NCBI RefSeq assembly: GCF_041261205.1 | Contig: NZ_JBGCCH010000042.1 | Location: 1-55,359 of the forward strand | Reading direction: 5' to 3' | DNA: 55,359 nucleotides | Source of the DNA: Catenulispora sp. MAP5-51 | Lineage (GTDB): Bacteria; Actinomycetota; Actinomycetes; Streptomycetales; Catenulisporaceae | Part shown: piece after piece, positions 6,770 to 15,511 of the stretch | Position numbering within the stretch: the stretch's first letter is position 1 | Layout: every line of letters starts with the position of its first letter | Notes under the pieces: generated by a model | Told to the model about the DNA's origin: nothing | Seen by the model: only the letters and a program-made list of their open reading frames with translations | Databases searched by the model: none | Program-made: the position numbers and the translations under genes

Positions 6770-9709
6770 GTGCGTTTCGCCATACTGGGACCGACAACGG
6801 TCGACGACGGGGGCGGGGTGGCGGCGCTGCCGCCGGGCATCCCCGAGGCGGTGCTGGTCGCGTTGTTGTTGAACAGCCCGCGCACGGTCCAGCTCGACGT
6901 CCTCATCGACGCGGTGTGGCCCGAGCGCCCGCCGACGGCGGCCGTGGACTCGTTGAGAAACCATCTGAGCCGGCTGCGGCGCTTCCTGGGACCGGTGGTC
7001 GCCGAGCGCCTGGCCACGCGGCCGTCGGGCTACCTCATCGATCTGGACGGCGCCGAGTTCGACGTCGCAGAGTTCTTGGATCTGTCGCGGCAGGGCAGGC
7101 GGCAGGCGGGCTCGGGGGAGTGGGCCGAGGCGTCGGAAGCCCTGACCGCCGCGCAGGAACTGTGGCGGGGCGAACCGCTGGCCGGCCGGATGGTCGGCCT
7201 GGATCTGGCGACCCGGCTGCACACGCTGCGCGAGGAACGATTGCTGGCGCAGACCGTCCGCATCGACGCGGACCTGCACCTGGGACGGCACCGCGAACTG
7301 GTCGGCGAGCTGCTGGACCTGACCGCGACGCAGCCACTGCACGAGCCGGTGTGGCGGCAGCTGGGCCTGGCGTTGTACCGCTCGGGACGGCAGGCGGACG
7401 CGCTGGACGCCTTCCAGCGGTTGCGGTCGCTGCTGGACGAGCAGCTGGGCGTCGAGCCCTCGGCGGAGCTGCGGGAGCTGTATCAGCGGATGCTGAAACA
7501 GGATCCTGCGTTGGACTGGAGCTCTCCTTCCGGCTCGAGCACGGTGGGCAGGGCGGGTGCGGCGGGTGCGGCGAATACAGATACTGATACAGGCGGCGAG
7601 GCGGCTCCTGCCTCATCGGCTGCCGAAACGGCCCCGGCCCCTGTCACGGTCACTACCGCCGTCGCACAACTCCCCGCGCTCATCGGCGATTTCACCGGCC
7701 GCGACGAGCAGATCCGGCTCCTGCGCGACGCGGTCACCGTCCGGCCGGGCCGGGCCGGCCAGGTCCCGGTCGCGGTGATCACCGGCGGCGGCGGTCTGGG
7801 CAAGACGTCGCTGGCGATCGCCGCGGCCCACACCGTGTCCGGCCTGTTCCCCGACGGAAGCCTGTTCGTGGACCTGCACGGGATGGACGCCGCGACCCGC
7901 GATCCCGGCGAGGTGCTGCGGCAGTGGCTGGTGGACCTCGGGATCCCCTCGGATTCGGTGCCGGTGGACGCCGAGTCCCGCCAAGCGCGTTTCCGCAGCC
8001 TGACACACGCCAAACGGTTCCTGGTCGTCGTCGACAACGCGCGCACCGCGGCGCAGGTGCTCCCGCTGCTGCCGGCCTCGCCCGGCTGCGCCGTCCTGGT
8101 CACCAGCCGCTCCCGCCTGGCCGATCTGCCGGCCACGGCGCGCCTGGACCTGCAGCCGTTGTCCGCCTCCGAGGCGCTGAGCATGCTGGAGGAACTGGTC
8201 GGCGCCGAGCGTCTGCGGGCCGAGCCGCAGGCGACCGGCGACATCCTGCGGGTGTGCGCCGGCCTGCCGCTGGCGCTGCGCATCGTCGGGGCCCGGCTCC
8301 AGGCCCGGCGTTCCTGGCCGGTGCGCACGCTGGCGACCCGGCTGGCGGACGAGCACCAGCGGCTGGACGAGCTGAGCATCGGCGATCTGGCGGCCCGCGC
8401 CAGTTTCGAGGTGAGCTTCCACGGCCTGCCGTCCGGGACCCGCCCGGAAACGTCACCGGCCCGGGTGTTCACGCTCCTGGGACTCGTCGGCGGCCCGGAC
8501 ATCACCGGCGAGGCGGTCGCCGCCCTGGCCGGTGTTTCGCTGGACGACGTGGAGGACGCGCTGGAGGTCCTTCTGGACTCGCACCTGGTGGACAGCGTCA
8601 GCCACGGCCGCTACTACCTGCACGACCTGTTGCGGGACTTCGCCCGCGAGCTCGCGATGCCCGCGGATCAGAGCCCTGAGTACCTCTCGGACCACCTGTC
8701 GGCGCTCGGCCGGCTGCTGCACTGGTACTGCCACACGGCCTCGGCGGCCGCCGACCAGCTCGCGCCCCGGACCGCGAAGTGGGGCCTGCTGTCCCGGATC
8801 CCGGCGGTGGAGAAGGTGTCGGGCTTCGCCGGCCGCGACGTGGCCTGGCAGTGGTTCGTGGACGAACTCGCCAACCTGCAGGCCGCCGTGGCCTCCGCCG
8901 AGGCGTACCTGTCCGGTCCGGAGGCCTGGGTGCTCGCCTCCCAGCTGGTGCTGTTCTTCACCCAGGGCAGCCGCTGGGCCGAGGCGGCGGCGACCTTCGG
9001 CGTCGCGTTGAAGTCCGCCAAGCGCGACGCGGATCCGCTGGCACGGGCCCGGATGCTCAGCATCCATGCCTACGCCCTGGGCCACCTCGAGCGCCACGAG
9101 GAGGCGCTGGAGTCGGCTCGGCTCGGGGTCGAGGCCGCCGAGCAGGTCGGCGAGCCGAAGCTGCTGATCATCGCGTACAACGCGCATGGCTGGGTCCTGC
9201 TGAAGGCGGGGGACACCCGGGAGGCGGTGCGCGTCCAGCAGAAGATGGTCGACGTCCTGCGCACCATCGACATGCCCGAACGTCTGGCCGCGGGCCTGGC
9301 CGACCTCGCCGAGGCGCTGGCCGCCGACGGCCGGCACGGCGCGGCCGCGGCGTGTCTGGAGGAGGCGTTGCCGCAGGCCCGCAAGGCGGCCACGCCGTAC
9401 ATCGAGGCGTACGTGCTGAACGCGATGGGCGTCGCCCACGACGCCAACGGCAGCGCCGCCGAGGCCGTGTCGCTGCTGACCGACGCCGCGCAACTGCGCG
9501 CCTCGATCGACGACCGCCCCGGGCAGGCCGAGAGCCTGCTGCGGCTCAGCCGGGCCCTGGCCCACCTCGGCCGCACGGAGGACGCCGCGGCGATCTGGAA
9601 CGAGGCCGCGGCGCTGGTCGACGAGATCGGGAGCATCCGGCTGATCGACCTGCGGGCCACCCTGGAGAAGGAGGAGACCGGCGCGGGGAACACCGCCTAC
9701 AATAGGTGA
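6770..9709 (+). CDS. AfsR/SARP-family regulator with NB-ARC ATPase and TPR domains
   Basis: A 979-aa regulator, near the usual AfsR length. Residues 1-95 are an OmpR-type DNA-binding domain (LDVLIDAVWPERPPTAAVDS, LRNHLSRLRRFLG). About 98-245 is the bacterial transcriptional activation domain. A Ser/Ala/Thr linker follows. An NB-ARC ATPase begins near residue 325, with P-loop ITGGGGLGKTSLA at about 337-349, Walker B FLVVVDNA, sensor LVTSRSRL and GLPLALRIVGARL. TPR helices occupy about 690-960. GTG 6770 follows GGGAGG. Such proteins activate secondary metabolism. No biosynthetic cluster is in view, so the targets are probably elsewhere. Its stop codon overlaps the operator of the next gene. Confidence 0.92.
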   Translation: MRFAILGPTTVDDGGGVAALPPGIPEAVLVALLLNSPRTVQLDVLIDAVWPERPPTAAVDSLRNHLSRLRRFLGPVVAERLATRPSGYLIDLDGAEFDVAEFLDLSRQGRRQAGSGEWAEASEALTAAQELWRGEPLAGRMVGLDLATRLHTLREERLLAQTVRIDADLHLGRHRELVGELLDLTATQPLHEPVWRQLGLALYRSGRQADALDAFQRLRSLLDEQLGVEPSAELRELYQRMLKQDPALDWSSPSGSSTVGRAGAAGAANTDTDTGGEAAPASSAAETAPAPVTVTTAVAQLPALIGDFTGRDEQIRLLRDAVTVRPGRAGQVPVAVITGGGGLGKTSLAIAAAHTVSGLFPDGSLFVDLHGMDAATRDPGEVLRQWLVDLGIPSDSVPVDAESRQARFRSLTHAKRFLVVVDNARTAAQVLPLLPASPGCAVLVTSRSRLADLPATARLDLQPLSASEALSMLEELVGAERLRAEPQATGDILRVCAGLPLALRIVGARLQARRSWPVRTLATRLADEHQRLDELSIGDLAARASFEVSFHGLPSGTRPETSPARVFTLLGLVGGPDITGEAVAALAGVSLDDVEDALEVLLDSHLVDSVSHGRYYLHDLLRDFARELAMPADQSPEYLSDHLSALGRLLHWYCHTASAAADQLAPRTAKWGLLSRIPAVEKVSGFAGRDVAWQWFVDELANLQAAVASAEAYLSGPEAWVLASQLVLFFTQGSRWAEAAATFGVALKSAKRDADPLARARMLSIHAYALGHLERHEEALESARLGVEAAEQVGEPKLLIIAYNAHGWVLLKAGDTREAVRVQQKMVDVLRTIDMPERLAAGLADLAEALAADGRHGAAAACLEEALPQARKAATPYIEAYVLNAMGVAHDANGSAAEAVSLLTDAAQLRASIDDRPGQAESLLRLSRALAHLGRTEDAAAIWNEAAALVDEIGSIRLIDLRATLEKEETGAGNTAYNR

Positions 9710-9723
9710 CACTCATCATCTAA
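9704..9723. promoter_or_regulatory. Putative TetR operator, copy 1 (upstream of the 9741 regulator)
   Basis: TAGGTGACACTCATCATCTA matches TAGATGGTAGTCATAATCTA at 10421-10440 in 15 of 20 positions. The two lie upstream of a TetR gene and of the hydrolase gene that follows it, which is the expected arrangement for autoregulation plus target control. The ends TAGRT and ATCTA form the inverted arms. Confidence 0.6.
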
Positions 9724-9740
9724 CCCGACGGAGGCCGCCG

Positions 9741-10313
9741 ATGGGTCGCGTATCGCAGGCTCAGGCCCAGGAGAACCGCGCCAACGTGGTGGCCGCCGCC
9801 GCCCGCCTGCTGCGCGAACGCGGCACCGACGTCAGCGTCGCGGACATGATGAAGGCGGTGGGCCTGACCCACGGCGGCTTCTACAAGCAGTTCGACTCAA
9901 AGGAGGCCCTGGTCGCCGAGGCGACGGCCCTGGCCTTCGCGAACCAGGAACGGCTACGCGCCCGCACCGAGGCGGACCACGACGGCGACCACGCCGAAGC
10001 CCGCCGAGCCCTCACCGACTGGTACCTGTCACCCGAGCACCGCGACAACCCCGGCGAAGGCTGCCCCACCGCGGCCCTGGCCGTCGACATGGCCCGCGGC
10101 GAGCCCGACACCGCGGCACGCCGCGTGTACGCCGACGGCGTGCGCGACTTCGCCGCATGGATCGCCGCCGAGGGCGAGGGTGAGGACGAGGGCGGGGACG
10201 GCGGCCTGGCGCGGCTCGCGACGATGGTCGGGGCGCTGCTGCTCGCGCGCTCGACCGAGGGGACCGAGCTGTCGGAGCGCTTTCTCGACGCGGCGAGGAA
10301 GGCTGTCGGTTGA
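9741..10313 (+). CDS. TetR-family regulator
   Basis: A 190-aa protein with an N-terminal TetR helix-turn-helix (residues 12-60: RANVVAAAARLLRERGTDVSVADMMKAVGLTHGGFYKQFDSKEAL) and a C-terminal ligand-binding part with DNPGEGCPTAALAVDMARG, a motif common in the subgroup that senses small electrophiles or lipophilic compounds. ATG 9741 follows GGAGG. A 20-bp motif recurs upstream of this gene and of the alpha/beta hydrolase gene at 10447, so it probably represses both. The acidic stretch GEGEDEGGDGG near residue 145 is an insertion of low-complexity sequence. Confidence 0.9.
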   Translation: MGRVSQAQAQENRANVVAAAARLLRERGTDVSVADMMKAVGLTHGGFYKQFDSKEALVAEATALAFANQERLRARTEADHDGDHAEARRALTDWYLSPEHRDNPGEGCPTAALAVDMARGEPDTAARRVYADGVRDFAAWIAAEGEGEDEGGDGGLARLATMVGALLLARSTEGTELSERFLDAARKAVG

Positions 10314-10410
10314 GGGGCGGCCGGCTGGGGCGCGGTCGGCTTCCGGCTCGGCTTCCGGCGATGTCAGTGCACGTATAAAAGGGTTCACGACCGGTCGTCG
10401 GCGTGTCCGC

Positions 10411-10440
10411 TTGACCTAAATAGATGGTAGTCATAATCTA
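10411..10440 (+). promoter_or_regulatory. Promoter and TetR operator copy 2 for the hydrolase pair
   Basis: TTGACC (10411-10416) and TAATCT (10434-10439) are 17 bases apart, and the operator TAGATGGTAGTCATAATCTA (10421-10440) covers the spacer and the -10. The ATG at 10447 is only seven bases after the -10 and has no ribosome site, so the transcript is probably leaderless. Confidence 0.6.
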
Positions 10441-10446
10441 AATCTC

Positions 10447-10740
10447 ATGGACACCTACTCCACCGCCCCGACTCAGGTCGCGCACGCGGCCAACGGCATC
10501 GATTACGCGTACCGCCGCATCGGCAGCGGCGCCCCATTGCTGCTCCTGCAGCACTTCCGCGGCAACCTCGACAACTGGGACCCGGCGTTGATCGACGCCC
10601 TGGCGCGGGACCGGGAGCTGATCACGTTCGACAACACCGGCGTCGGCGCGAGCACCGGCCGTACCCCGGGCACCGTCGCGGCGATGGCCGATGACGCCAT
10701 CGCCTTCCTCGACGCGCTGGATCTGGACGAGCGACCATGA
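10447..10740 (+). pseudogene. Truncated alpha/beta hydrolase (N-terminal third only)
   Basis: The 97-aa product has a normal alpha/beta-hydrolase start: IDYAYRRIGSGAPLLLLQHFRGNLDNWDPALIDAL, then ITFDNTGVGASTGRTPGTV and MADDAIAFLDALDLDERP. The frame stops exactly where the nucleophile elbow (GxSxG) should follow, so no catalytic residue is present. Family members are about 260-290 aa. The stop overlaps the next start by ATGA, which suggests the C-terminal part was deleted and the truncated frame joined to the downstream hydrolase. It may still be translated to couple expression of the next gene. Confidence 0.7.
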
Positions 10741-11552
10741 GTGAGATCAAGACCGCCTTCCGCACCATCGACGGACTGTCCGTCCGCTACGCGCAGAGCA
10801 CCGAACCCCGCGACGCCGAGGCGCTGCTGCTGGCCCCCTGGCCCGAGAACCTGCTCGCCTACGACGCCACCTGGTCCCGCCTGGCCGAGCACGCCCACCT
10901 CACCGCCGTGGACCTGCCCGGCTTCGGCCACTCCGAGCTGCGCGCGGACCTGTTGTCGCCCAAGGCGATGGGCGAGTTCGTCGCCCGGATCGCCGACTCC
11001 TTCGGGTTGAGCCGGCCCCACTTGGTCGGCCCCGACATCGGCACCAGCGCGGCCCTGTTCGCGGCGTCCGCTCACCCCGGCCGCTTCCGCAGCCTGACCG
11101 TCGGCGGCGGCGGTGTCGCGGTTCCCATCGAGCTCGGCGATCCGCTGCGGGCCTGGGTCTTCGCCGAGGACCTGGCCCCGTATCGCGCGATGGGGCCGAA
11201 GGACGTCGTGACCCTCGCCTTGAGCACCATCGCCGGCTACGACCTGCCCGACGACGTCCGCGAGGACTACCTCGCGGCCTACAGCGGCGAGCGCTTCGCC
11301 GACCAGATCCCCTACGTCCAGGCCTACCGCGCCGAGCTGCCGGTGCTGGCCGATCTGCTGCCCGCGATCCAGACCCCGGTCCAGGTCTTCTCCAGTACCT
11401 CCGATGCGGTGGTGCCGCCCGCCAACGGCGAGTACCTGCACCGCCTCCTGCCCCACAACCGGCTGGATGTCGTCGACAAGGGGCACTTCGTGTGGGAGGA
11501 GGACGCGGACTGGTTCGCCGGGATCCTCACCGACTGGTGGGCGGAGAACTGA
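10737..11552 (+). CDS. Alpha/beta hydrolase with an aspartate nucleophile
   Basis: A complete 271-aa hydrolase. Sequence around residues 95-105 reads HLVGPDIGTSAALFAA: the elbow is G-P-D-I-G, so the nucleophile is Asp, as in epoxide hydrolases and haloalkane dehalogenases, not Ser. The oxyanion region is WPENLLAYDATWSRL, LTAVDLPGFGHSE is the usual strand after it, the acid loop is FSSTSDAVVPP, and His lies in VDKGHFVWEED near residue 250. ATG 10737 overlaps the upstream stop. It is probably induced when the adjacent TetR regulator releases the shared operator. Substrate unknown. Confidence 0.85.
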   Translation: MSEIKTAFRTIDGLSVRYAQSTEPRDAEALLLAPWPENLLAYDATWSRLAEHAHLTAVDLPGFGHSELRADLLSPKAMGEFVARIADSFGLSRPHLVGPDIGTSAALFAASAHPGRFRSLTVGGGGVAVPIELGDPLRAWVFAEDLAPYRAMGPKDVVTLALSTIAGYDLPDDVREDYLAAYSGERFADQIPYVQAYRAELPVLADLLPAIQTPVQVFSSTSDAVVPPANGEYLHRLLPHNRLDVVDKGHFVWEEDADWFAGILTDWWAEN

Positions 11553-11564
11553 GGACCGGCTGAC

Positions 11565-13022
11565 TCAGACGGCAGCGACCACCGCGTCCTCGTCGAAGGC
11601 CGGCTCGGCCCCCGGGGCCGCCGGCCGTGCCTTGACCGCCGGGATGATCAGCGCGGCCAGCGTCGCGAGCACCGCGGCCGCGGCCAGGAACCAGAACACG
11701 TGGGTGTACCCGGCGTCCTTCGGGATCGGGTTCGCGGCGGTGACCCCGGTGGCCAGGAGGCTGGCGCCCACGCTGCTGCCGATCGCGCCGCCGATGGTGC
11801 GGATGTTGGCGTTCATGCCGCTGGCCACGCCGACCTGCGAGGCCGGCACCGCCTGGACCACGATCGCCGACATGGCGGAGAACGCCAGGCCGATACCGAC
11901 GCCGAGCAGGCCGGAGGCCAGGTAGATCTGCCAGCCCTGCGAGTGCCCGAGGGCCAGGGCGGCGAAGGCCGGGATGCTGACCGCGCAGCCGAGCACCAGC
12001 ACGACCTTGAGTCCGATGCGCTTGGCCAGCGGTGCGGCGGCGATGCCGAGCAGGAACATGCCGATCGTCATCGGCAGCAGGTAGACGCCGGACTGCGTGA
12101 TGCTGGCGCTCAGGCCGTACCCGGCGATCGCCCGCGGGGTCTGCACGAGCTGCGGCAGGAAGGTCATCACCGTGTACATGCCGACCCCGAACAGCATCGC
12201 CACGACGTTGGTGGTCCACACCGTGGGCAGCCGCATCATGCGCATGTCGATCAGCGGCGCGCTCGACTTCAGCTCGGTCCAGATCCACAGCGGCAGGCAC
12301 ACCGCCGCGCCGGCGAACAGCCCGATCACCTTCGGCGAACCCCAGCCCCACGTCGGGCCCTCGCTGACGGCGAGCAGCAGCAGCACCAGCCACGCCGACA
12401 GCAGGACCGCCGCACCCCAGCTGATCTTCCCGGGCGTGCGCACCGGTGATTCGGGCACGAACATCCAGCACGCGACGGTCGCTACGGCGGTCAGGATCAT
12501 CGGTATCCAGAACAGCCAGTGGTAGTTCAAATGGGCCACGATGGGCCCCGCGATCAGCAGCCCCAGCCCGCTGCCCACGGCCAGCGTGGCCGACCCGAGC
12601 CCGATCGCCGAGTTCACCTTCCCGGCGGGGAACTCGTCCCGGATGATCCCGAAGGAGAGCGGCAGCAACCCGCCGCCCAGCCCCTGGATCACCCGCGCGA
12701 TGATCATCAGCCCGACCGAATGCGCCAGCGCGGCGAGCCCGGACCCCAAAGTCAGCGCCAGCAGCGTGATGACCAGCATCCGCTCCTTGCCGATCTTGTC
12801 CCCGATCCGCCCGAGAATCGGCGTGGCGACCGAGGCGGAGAGCAGATAGGCGGTCATCAGCCACGTCGCAGTGTCCTGCGTCGTGTGCAGCGCGGTGATG
12901 AACGTCGCCAGAACCGGCGCGACCAGCGACTGCAGAACCGCGTACGCGGAGATGCCTATGAGAAGGACCGCGAAGATGACGTTGTAATGGGGACGCGAAA
13001 TATCCGCCGGACGTCTGGGCAT
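11565..13022 (-). CDS. MFS multidrug exporter, 14-helix DHA2 type
   Basis: A 485-aa transporter with about 14 membrane segments. Motif A is GRIGDKIGKERML, motif B is RVIQGLGGGLLPLSFG, and motif C lies in GSATLAVGSGLGLLIAGPI. The tail is cytoplasmic and acidic (PAFDEDAVVAAV). ATG 13022 has GGAG about ten bases upstream. A 15-bp inverted motif at 13102-13116 upstream of this gene recurs in front of the TetR gene at 13157-13828, making that TetR its likely repressor. It faces the hydrolase gene tail to tail with only 12 bases between stops. Confidence 0.9.
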   Translation of the reverse strand: MPRRPADISRPHYNVIFAVLLIGISAYAVLQSLVAPVLATFITALHTTQDTATWLMTAYLLSASVATPILGRIGDKIGKERMLVITLLALTLGSGLAALAHSVGLMIIARVIQGLGGGLLPLSFGIIRDEFPAGKVNSAIGLGSATLAVGSGLGLLIAGPIVAHLNYHWLFWIPMILTAVATVACWMFVPESPVRTPGKISWGAAVLLSAWLVLLLLAVSEGPTWGWGSPKVIGLFAGAAVCLPLWIWTELKSSAPLIDMRMMRLPTVWTTNVVAMLFGVGMYTVMTFLPQLVQTPRAIAGYGLSASITQSGVYLLPMTIGMFLLGIAAAPLAKRIGLKVVLVLGCAVSIPAFAALALGHSQGWQIYLASGLLGVGIGLAFSAMSAIVVQAVPASQVGVASGMNANIRTIGGAIGSSVGASLLATGVTAANPIPKDAGYTHVFWFLAAAAVLATLAALIIPAVKARPAAPGAEPAFDEDAVVAAV

Positions 13023-13101
13023 GGTGCGACCGCTCCAGATCGGGAGAAGGAATCAGGCGCCGGGGCAGAGTGCCCGGCGGCTCGATCACTGTAGCGATAA
13101 A

Positions 13102-13116
13102 TGGCGCGGTGCGACA
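13102..13116. promoter_or_regulatory. Putative TetR operator upstream of the MFS gene
   Basis: TGGCGCGGTGCGACA is an interrupted palindrome (TGNCGC, three bases, GCGNCA). The near-identical TGGCGCGTTGCGACG lies at 13854-13868. With the AA preceding each, 16 of 18 bases match. Both sit just upstream of minus-strand genes. Confidence 0.6.
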
Positions 13117-13156
13117 ATTAATCGGGGAGTGGCGGCGGTCACAGGCCGCGCGCCGC

Positions 13157-13828
13157 TCACTTCCCGGCGGATCTCACTCCCGCATCAACATCCGCGGCCT
13201 CCGCCGCCGCCAACCCGATCCGCGCCGAGGCCCGGATCGTGTCCTCCAGCGACGGCCCGTGCTCGCCCGGCGCGCGGCAGACGTAGTGCCGCAGTCCCTG
13301 GTGCATCGAGGCCAGCAGCATCGCGGCCTTCACCCGCACCCGCAGGTCGTCCGCCGGGTGGCCGAGGCGCTCGCCGAGCACGACGGCCAGGGGCGCCACG
13401 GCCTCGGAGTAGCACCGGCTCCACACCGCGTCGAGCAGGGGTTCGGTGTGGGTCAGCCGGAGCAGGTCGATCACCAGCAGGAGCCGCGCCGGGGAGGTGT
13501 CGCTGAACCAGCGGGTGTCGTCGGCGGCCTCGGCCAGGGGGCGGTCGGCGGGCCAGTCGTGGACGTAGGTCGTGAAGCGGTCCAGTCCGAAGGAGAGCAG
13601 GGGTGCCGCGCAGGCCTCTTTGCTCGGGAAGTAGCGCCACAGGGTACGGGTCGCGATGCCGGCCGCGTCGGCGATCTGCGCGACCGAGGTGGCGTCCAGT
13701 CCCTGCTCGGTGAACAGACGGACGGCGGCGGTGGCGATCTGCAGGCGGATCTCGTCCTTGCGCGATTCGCTCAGCGGGGGCCTTCCGCCGCGCCGCGTCG
13801 GTTCGGTCGCGGTCTGCGTCTCGGCCAT
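13157..13828 (-). CDS. TetR-family regulator, likely repressor of the adjacent MFS exporter
   Basis: With ATG 13828 the product is 223 aa. GGAAGG lies seven bases before this ATG. The alternative ATG 13843 overlaps that ribosome site. The head TRRGGRPPLSESRKDEIRLQIATAA leads into a TetR helix-turn-helix (ATSVAQIADAAGIATRTLWRYFPSKEA, residues about 45-72). The C-terminal domain carries SPARLLLVIDLLRLTHTEPLLDAVWSR. Its own upstream region holds the same 15-bp motif as the MFS promoter (13854-13868), which supports autoregulation and joint control. Confidence 0.9.
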   Translation of the reverse strand: MAETQTATEPTRRGGRPPLSESRKDEIRLQIATAAVRLFTEQGLDATSVAQIADAAGIATRTLWRYFPSKEACAAPLLSFGLDRFTTYVHDWPADRPLAEAADDTRWFSDTSPARLLLVIDLLRLTHTEPLLDAVWSRCYSEAVAPLAVVLGERLGHPADDLRVRVKAAMLLASMHQGLRHYVCRAPGEHGPSLEDTIRASARIGLAAAEAADVDAGVRSAGK

Positions 13829-13853
13829 GGGGTTGCCTTCCATGCGATGTTAA

Positions 13854-13868
13854 TGGCGCGTTGCGACG
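13854..13868. promoter_or_regulatory. Putative TetR operator, autoregulatory copy
   Basis: TGGCGCGTTGCGACG lies 26 bases upstream of the TetR start codon at 13828 and matches the motif at 13102-13116 in 13 of 15 bases. It is inferred as the autoregulatory site. Confidence 0.55.
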
Positions 13869-13932
13869 AATATACGGGCCGGTGCCGGCGCTGACATCAC
13901 GGCGGCCGTCGTGGCCGCCGTCATGGCTGCTG

Positions 13933-14550
13933 TCACGGCCGCCCCTGGGCCGGCTCGCGGGCGGGCAGGCCGCGCAGCAATGCGTCGAGGAAGAGGTCGA
14001 AGCGGGGGGCGGCCGGGCCCAGGTCGAGCGAGTTCTCCGTGCCGGCCAGCCAGCTCACGATCGAGGTGGCGAAGATGTACCAGCTCTGCTCGGCCATCTC
14101 CGGCGGGGCGCCGGCGAGTGTGAACGCCGCGATCACCTGCTCCCGCAGCCGGGCGAACGAGGCCGGGCTGTGCTGGTGGGGCCTGGCGATGCGCGAGGCG
14201 TAGCCGGGGACGGCCAGGAACTCGTCGTGCATCGACCACGCCAGCCGCCGCAGCCAGTCCCGCCACTGCCGCGCCCGCGGCGGCTCGCCCGGCAGGACGC
14301 GCTCGACGATCGCCTCGCTGACCAGGTCCGCGATCGCCTGATGGCTCGGCACCCACCGATACAGCGCGCCATGGCTCACCCCGAGCCGGCCGGCCAGTTC
14401 CCGCACGGTGAGCGTGTCCAGATTCGACTCCAGCGCCGCCGCGACGATCCGGTCGCGGCTCAACTGCGCGGGGCGGCCGCGCTTGGGGGGCGACGGTTCT
14501 CGACCCTGGTCCGTGGCCTGGTCGGTGGCCTGGTCGCTGGTGGCGGGCAT
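13933..14550 (-). CDS. TetR-family regulator
   Basis: A 205-aa regulator. The head has an imperfect SDQATDQATDQ repeat. The helix-turn-helix is LTVRELAGRLGVSHGALYRWVPSHQAIADLV (residues about 45-75), after the RGRPAQLSRDRIVAAAL signature. The C-terminal half (WLRRLAWSMHDEFLAVPGYASRIARPHQHSPASF) resembles the TetR_C_33-like subgroup. No ribosome site precedes ATG 14550, but TAGAAT at 14562-14557 is placed for a leaderless transcript. Upstream lies decayed metabolic sequence, so its original target may have been lost. Confidence 0.85.
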   Translation of the reverse strand: MPATSDQATDQATDQGREPSPPKRGRPAQLSRDRIVAAALESNLDTLTVRELAGRLGVSHGALYRWVPSHQAIADLVSEAIVERVLPGEPPRARQWRDWLRRLAWSMHDEFLAVPGYASRIARPHQHSPASFARLREQVIAAFTLAGAPPEMAEQSWYIFATSIVSWLAGTENSLDLGPAAPRFDLFLDALLRGLPAREPAQGRP

Positions 14551-14618
14551 GGTCCGATTCTACGGACGGCGCCGGGGCCGGGGTCGCCGGACACCGTGAA
14601 TCAGCAGCGCGCCGGCCG

Positions 14619-14825
14619 TCACCTCGCCCACCGCCGGCTCGACCGCCTGCACCGCACCCAGCCGCTTGCCGGCAGCGTGACGCTCGGCGACCTGGGCCTC
14701 GGCGCATCAGCCCCCGTCATCGCCCTGGGCATCCTGGCCGCCGCCCCGTTCCTGCTAGCTCCGCAGGCGGCGAAGGTGTCGCAGATGGCTGTGAGCGCCG
14801 CCCTCTGGCGGGAGTCGAGGGTCAT
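14619..14825 (-). pseudogene. Remnant of a GMC-type oxidoreductase start
   Basis: ATG 14825 overlaps the stop of the enoyl-CoA hydratase remnant by ATGA. The product begins MTLDSRQRAALTAICDTFA, the characteristic opening of actinobacterial GMC/FAD oxidoreductases. It then loses similarity after about 20 residues and ends at 14619 after 68 residues instead of more than 500. Downstream coding resemblance is scattered over other frames up to about 14590. This is interpreted as a deleted and frameshifted gene of the same operon as the hydratase. Confidence 0.5.
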
Positions 14826-15511
14826 TTCAGCAGCTCGGACGCATAGTCCGGCAGTCCGCCGGGAACCGTCGTCGGGAAGATCGGCGGTCGCTTCTCGAAG
14901 TACGACAGCACGCCCTCGGCCGCATCGGGCCCGCGCACCGTCTCGTACACGAGCCGCGAATCCGCGCGGTGCACCGGTTCCGGGCTGGCAGCCCACGCCA
15001 GCCGATACACCAGCTGCCGGGTCAGCGCGACCGACAGCGGCGGCGGCCGGAGACGAGCCAGTCCATGGCGCGCGTCAGCCCCACGATCCGGGGCAGCCAC
15101 CACGTTGAGGCGCCCTCCGGCACGATGCCGCGCCGGGTGAACGGGAACGCGAACTTGGTGCCCTTCGCCGCCAGCCGGAAGTCGGCCGGCAGCAGCATCG
15201 TCGCGCCGACGCCGGCCGCGGCGCCGTGCACCGCGGCGATGACCGGCTTGGCCATCGCGTACATCACCGACGTCACCTGCCCCGCAGGCTCCTGATACGT
15301 TCCGTCAGCCATCGCGGCCGCGGCGGAGTTGTCGCCCTGCGCGCCGAAGGACCGGTCGCCGTCCTGGGCCGGCGACAGGTCGGTGCCGACGCAGAAGGTC
15401 GGGCCCGCGCCGTTGAGGACGACCACCCGCACCTCGTCGTCGGCGTCGGCGCGCCGCAACGCGGCGGCGAGTTCGTCAGCCATCTGCATCGTGTAGCCGT
15501 TGCGTGCTTCG
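14822..15511 (-). pseudogene. Enoyl-CoA hydratase/isomerase, broken in two places
   Basis: The 5' piece (to 15022) reads EARNGYTMQMADELAAALRRAD, VVVLNGAGPTFCVGTDLS, KPVIAAVHGAAAGVGATMLLPADFRLA and IVPEGASTWWLPRIVGLTRAMDWLVSGR, the crotonase core with its oxyanion Gly. It then shifts frame and continues from about 15060 as PLSVALTRQLVYRLAWAASPEP to GLPDYASELLK. About 40 residues normally found between these pieces are missing. The first 30 or so residues are missing too: similarity begins immediately at the L11 stop codon (15512-15514). The gene therefore lacks a proper start and cannot make a full enzyme. Confidence 0.75.

Noticed and set aside
14623-14820. A plus-strand frame with a hydrophobic stretch (SAPVIALGILAAAPFLLAP) suggesting a membrane protein
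   Set aside because: The minus strand at the same place reads as the start of a GMC oxidoreductase with an ATGA coupling, so the hydrophobic run is an antisense effect.
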